Source: Thelephora terrestris (Eukaryota > Basidiomycota > Agaricomycetes > Thelephorales > Thelephoraceae). Taken from it: a DNA stretch of 64,000 bases. The DNA lies in assembly GCA_015956445.1 (NCBI GenBank), contig WIUZ02000008.1, positions 124,001 to 188,000 on the forward strand. The letters run 5' to 3'. Each line of letters opens with the position of its first letter. Position 1 is the first letter of the stretch. The notes beneath the pieces are model-generated. The model had not been told where the DNA came from. It searched no databases and saw only the letters and a program-made list of their open reading frames with translations. Shown piece by piece: positions 60,866 to 64,000 of this stretch. A program made the translations under genes and the position numbers.

Positions 60866-62028
60866 TTGTACACAATTATGATAAGGACTACTGCGGGAAA
60901 GAGCCCGACCGCGAGTACTGGGGCGCCAAGATCAGCCACGAGCTTGAGGAACGCAAGTACCGAGCCTCGAAACTCCTGGCGTCGAAGGAGAAGGAGGCTG
61001 AGGAAGGAGAAAAGATGAGAGGAAGGAAGAGGGAAGTGGACTACGAAGGAAGGAAGGAGAAAAGAGTTAAAGAAGAAGAACGAGACGAGTTCGGCAACCG
61101 AGCCTACACGGCTGGCGATTGGTTTCCCGACGTCCAGGCCCCTCCTTACCCAAGCGATAATGAAGAAGAAGAAGAAGGCGCTTACCTGGACAAGATCCCG
61201 GGACCCTCGGAACGTGGCACGTCTGACCCACCGTCCTCCCCCGAACCTGACGACTTTGAGGACATCGCGACACGAGTCTCGATGCTTGAAGATCGCGTGT
61301 ACGCCACGACCGAAAGCCTCAAGGAGAAGATCACCTCGCTTGAAGATCAAGTTTTTGCCGACGGATGCCTGCTTACCGAGCTCCAGTGGAAGATAAACGA
61401 AGCCAGGAGGGCCGATAATGAGCAGCGCGCAGACCAGATTAGGATGAATCGCCGACAGGACCCTAGGGTAACTCACCGATATCTGACACGATCAGTGACA
61501 GCTGCCGAAGGACGGACCCTAGACACGAAGAAGGTGATCGCAAGAATTAGCGGGGAAATTAAGACTTTGGAAGGAAAGATCGAAGACACCCGTGCCGAGA
61601 TCACGTCAATCAAAGGCAAGATGGATTCGGTGCTGTGTTTGGCGCCCGACATCGAGAAACTCGCTAAGGTCGTCGAGGAAAATTACAAGATCCAGAACAA
61701 GACGACTGCAGCCCTATGGGAAGAGTTGGACTCCCTCAAGAATGTCTACGGCCCATCGACTCTCACCGCCCTCAAGGATCATTCCCTCGATATCGCCGTT
61801 CTCGCCTCCCGCTTCCAATACCTCTACCAGGTCGTAATTTCCGCCATATATTCCGCTAACGCCCGCCCATCAAACCAAGATTGCGCCACCCAGGATTCCC
61901 CTCACCCTCATGCTAACCCTACTGTCAAGACTGTGTCCGCGTTTAACGTAAGAAACGCCACCCCTATCCACCTCACTCGTTTATTGACGTCCAACCCACC
62001 TCGTGCGCCTTATCAACCCGACCCGTAA
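60866..62028 (+). CDS. Coiled-coil protein, 5'-truncated at the palindrome edge
   Basis: Open frame from about 60866; the first ATG is at 61015 (337 residues from there). Codons between the palindrome edge and this ATG read as protein (CGKEPDREYWGAKISHELEE), so the true start was probably lost upstream. A basic, charged N-terminus (RGRKREVDYEGRKEKR) is followed by an acidic stretch. A long heptad-like coiled coil runs through residues about 90-240 of the ATG-started form (SMLEDRVYATTESLKEKITS, ISGEIKTLEGKIEDTRAEI). A Pro/Asn-rich tail ends the protein. Family unknown. It may be an ORF1/gag-like protein of another element or the 3' part of the gene begun at 51126. Confidence 0.55.
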
Positions 62029-64000
62029 CATAATCTTTAGTCAGGCGGATCGGATTCAGAGAAACGTTTGATCCGATCTCCGGTTCCTGGCGCCTTTCCT
62101 CATTCGTAAGTCAGCTGTCGACTTAAGCACTTTTCTTCCGTCTCATTGACGCCCCCATCTCTCTCTCTCCCCCACGTCCTCGGACGTCCCTCCGTCTCTC
62201 ACGTCCCTCGTTCTTGACGAACGTCGGACTCTCCCATCGCTGGTCGACTGTACAACACCTCCGCGGTTCCTCGCTCGTCTCTGACGCCTCCTCGCTTTGC
62301 AACCTTGCTCTGCCGCCGCCTACCAACATACCCCGACCCCGACCTTATACCTCCACCCCAACTCTATCCCGGCCTCTCAACTCTCTCTTTTCGACATTGA
62401 CGACTACCCTACAACCACCTCTATCGGATAATTCCCTTTTTACGCCGCCCCGTGCCCCCCAAACAGTAAAGTCCCCCACTTAATCTCTCTCTCTCTCATT
62501 TTCGCCTACTCTCCCTCCCGATCTCTCGAATCTCTCTCTCGCCTACCTCTCTCTCACCCGACTGCCTCGGAAACGTCTACGGCGTTTGGTACCTCAACCC
62601 TTAGACCGGGTACCGCGCGTTCGTGATTTTCCGCTAAGTCCCCATCTCTATTCCCCTTTCGTTTCGACCCTTCTATCCCGTCTCGCCTATTCCCATCTCA
62701 CCTTATCACTTTCTCTTGAAATTTCCGTAGCCTACCAACTCATAATTTCTCGCGGACCTAGCCTAGCCTGGTCCACCGTCTCTCACGTATCTCACGCCCA
62801 CCTTTCTCCAGATCCCGCGTCTACCGCGCCGCTCAACCGTCGCCCTTCCGTCAAACCTCCGATCTCGCTCCCCCTTCCGAAGACCTCGACCACAACCTCT
62901 CTCCACCCCCGCCGTTTCTCTCTCCCCCCTCAAACCAACCTCCCGCCGCTCCTACCGCCTCTCCTGTGCACGCCGCTGCCCTCGTCTCCTCCAAACGAGC
63001 GCACCCGCCGCCACCACCACCCGATCCCTTCGCCTTGATCTTTCCGTACCCCGCTTCCCTTTGGACTTTTTTTACCGTACCCTCACCCACCCTTCCTTTC
63101 GTTAGTTCTATCCTTCTTCCGAACGCTAGCCGTTCCCTTTTGCCCCCTTCTTTTTCTACCACCCCTTTCGGTTTCATCCCGCCTTCACCTTCTCCCCGCC
63201 TTATTTTTTTACGGACCACTCACCCTTCTCCCACGTCATTCTTTGTTTTCTTTGATCGCTACGTATTTGACATACAGGTTTAAATTTTGTTTCTACCTTT
63301 CTTCGCTCTTTGTTGCCGCGCCCACTATATCCATTATATAGGTAGACTACTTTCCTGTTAGTACACCTAGGTGCAACACGAGTGCCCCCTCCCCTTTTCA
63401 ACCTAACTCTCGTGCGATAAGTCCTCGGCTTATCAGCCTTCTCACACACATTACTGAAAGGTTAAAGTATTTTTATTAGTAAGGCCGTTTTTCTTACTTA
63501 ATATCTATCCTGCCCCCTCTCGCTTCCCGGCCTCTTTCCCGTCGTACGCCACATACTAATCGCGCGGCGCAACTTGAAAAAGTTCCCCGCGGATTCGGAT
63601 TCTCGCCCTCCCTCTATTCAATTTTTTTTTTTTTTTTACCTCGTTTTCACCCTTAATTAGTTCCCCGCGACCTCGTCGCCTTATTTTAAATTTTTTATTT
63701 CCTCCGCCCATTCTTTCCTCTCCTCTGTTCCCCCTCTCGGTTTTTCCGTGCCCCGATCATTTTCTTCCGCTCTCCCGGTTTCCCCTTCCTCTTTTATTTC
63801 TTTTTCCCACAACCTCTCCGCCTCGATCTTCGTCCCGCTTCATCGAGTCTTTACCCTTTCTTCCTTGGCTTTTTTTTTCGGTTTCTCCCGCCCGCCCACC
63901 CTTCCGGCCTTTGCTGATTTTTTTTCTTTTCCTTCTTTTTTATTTTGTTTGTTGTGGGTGCCCGTTGGTACAGGTGAAATAAAATTTTTATTTTACATAC
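62029..64000. other. Pyrimidine-rich region without supported gene
   Basis: The plus strand is dominated by C and T for nearly 2 kb, with CTCTCT runs (62155-62560), a T-run (63628-63640) and a final AT hairpin (63976-63995). Open frames on either strand are compositional by-products, rich in Pro/Ser/Leu or Arg/Gly/Glu. Nothing recognised. Confidence 0.5.

Larger units (their letters stand above)
56946..60893. repeat. Giant palindrome (foldback-like inverted repeat), 3.95 kb
   Basis: Left arm 56946-58863 and right arm 58937-60893 are inverted copies around a 73-nt spacer (58864-58936). The ends are CAGTAGTCCTTATCAT and its complement. Coordinates of paired bases sum to 117800 near the centre and 117861 through the AT-rich middle. 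They sum to 117839 at the outer ends. So only two length differences stand out: about 61 bp extra in the right telomere-like tract and about 22 bp extra (one 21-bp unit) in the left outer repeat. Arms are otherwise almost identical and contain no transposase. A foldback transposon or a palindromic duplication are the main options. Confidence 0.92.

Noticed and set aside
56946-60893. Relic of a head-to-head telomere fusion
   Set aside because: A fusion would read TTAGGG then CCCTAA on the plus strand. The order here is the reverse, and a 1-kb core separates the tracts.
60838-61476. 212-codon minus-strand ORF with hydrophobic Phe/Val runs
   Set aside because: It is an antisense shadow of the coiled-coil ORF; the Phe runs are the complement of Glu/Lys codons.
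62586-63038. 150-codon Pro/Ser/Leu-rich ORF
   Set aside because: By-product of the pyrimidine-rich composition; no motif.

Overview
The window is nuclear DNA of a filamentous basidiomycete, most likely an Agaricomycete. Introns are short (about 50-60 nt, GT-AG) and numerous. The gene types are typical of that group: NACHT-WD40 NLR-like proteins, a DUF6533 serpentine membrane protein, tandem P450s and a gag-pro retroelement. The conserved proteins (Ctf4/AND-1, eIF5, Hda1-class deacetylase, ataxin-3, Atg27, Tsr1) also read like agaricomycete versions. Most spliced models were rebuilt by eye and have no transcript support.

Layout: 1-3065 is the upstream part of a broken NACHT gene (minus strand) plus its 5' flank. 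It is a direct duplicate of 14107-17110, where the intact copy (11116-15556, about 1407 residues, NACHT plus WD40 repeats) lies. Between the copies is a CTF4 homologue (about 6433-10541, plus strand) with one apparent 1-nt frameshift. From 17354 to 26260 there is a minus-strand run: a saccharopine-dehydrogenase-like oxidoreductase, a PA-TM-RING ubiquitin ligase, a class III aminotransferase and a DUF6533 membrane protein. From 27369 to 35267 the plus strand carries a viroplasmin-domain protein, eIF5 and a class II histone deacetylase whose active-site Asp/His lie in a 14-nt micro-exon. An ataxin-3 deubiquitinase and ATG27 are divergently transcribed from a 111-bp gap. Next come an intron-containing tRNA-Gly(GCC), two tandem P450s and the ribosome-assembly factor TSR1.

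From about 52080 to 60893 the composition turns AT-rich. This island holds an LTR-retroelement-like promoter with two arrays of GAA triplets spaced exactly 10 bp apart (heat-shock-element-like), a long leader, gag, and a protease ORF separated from gag by an in-frame UAA directly followed by AUG. No reverse transcriptase follows. The protease ORF instead runs into a 3.95-kb near-perfect palindrome (56946-60893) whose arms contain telomere-like TTAGG tracts pointing outward. GC-rich, charged ORFs flank the island on both sides (51126-52169 and 60866-62028), so it may interrupt one former gene. The last 2 kb is strongly pyrimidine-biased on the plus strand with no convincing gene.

The most unusual parts are the palindrome with outward telomere-like tracts, the helically phased GAA arrays, the gag UAA-AUG pro junction, the deacetylase micro-exon, and the P450 pair in which one copy has lost the conserved I-helix threonine.
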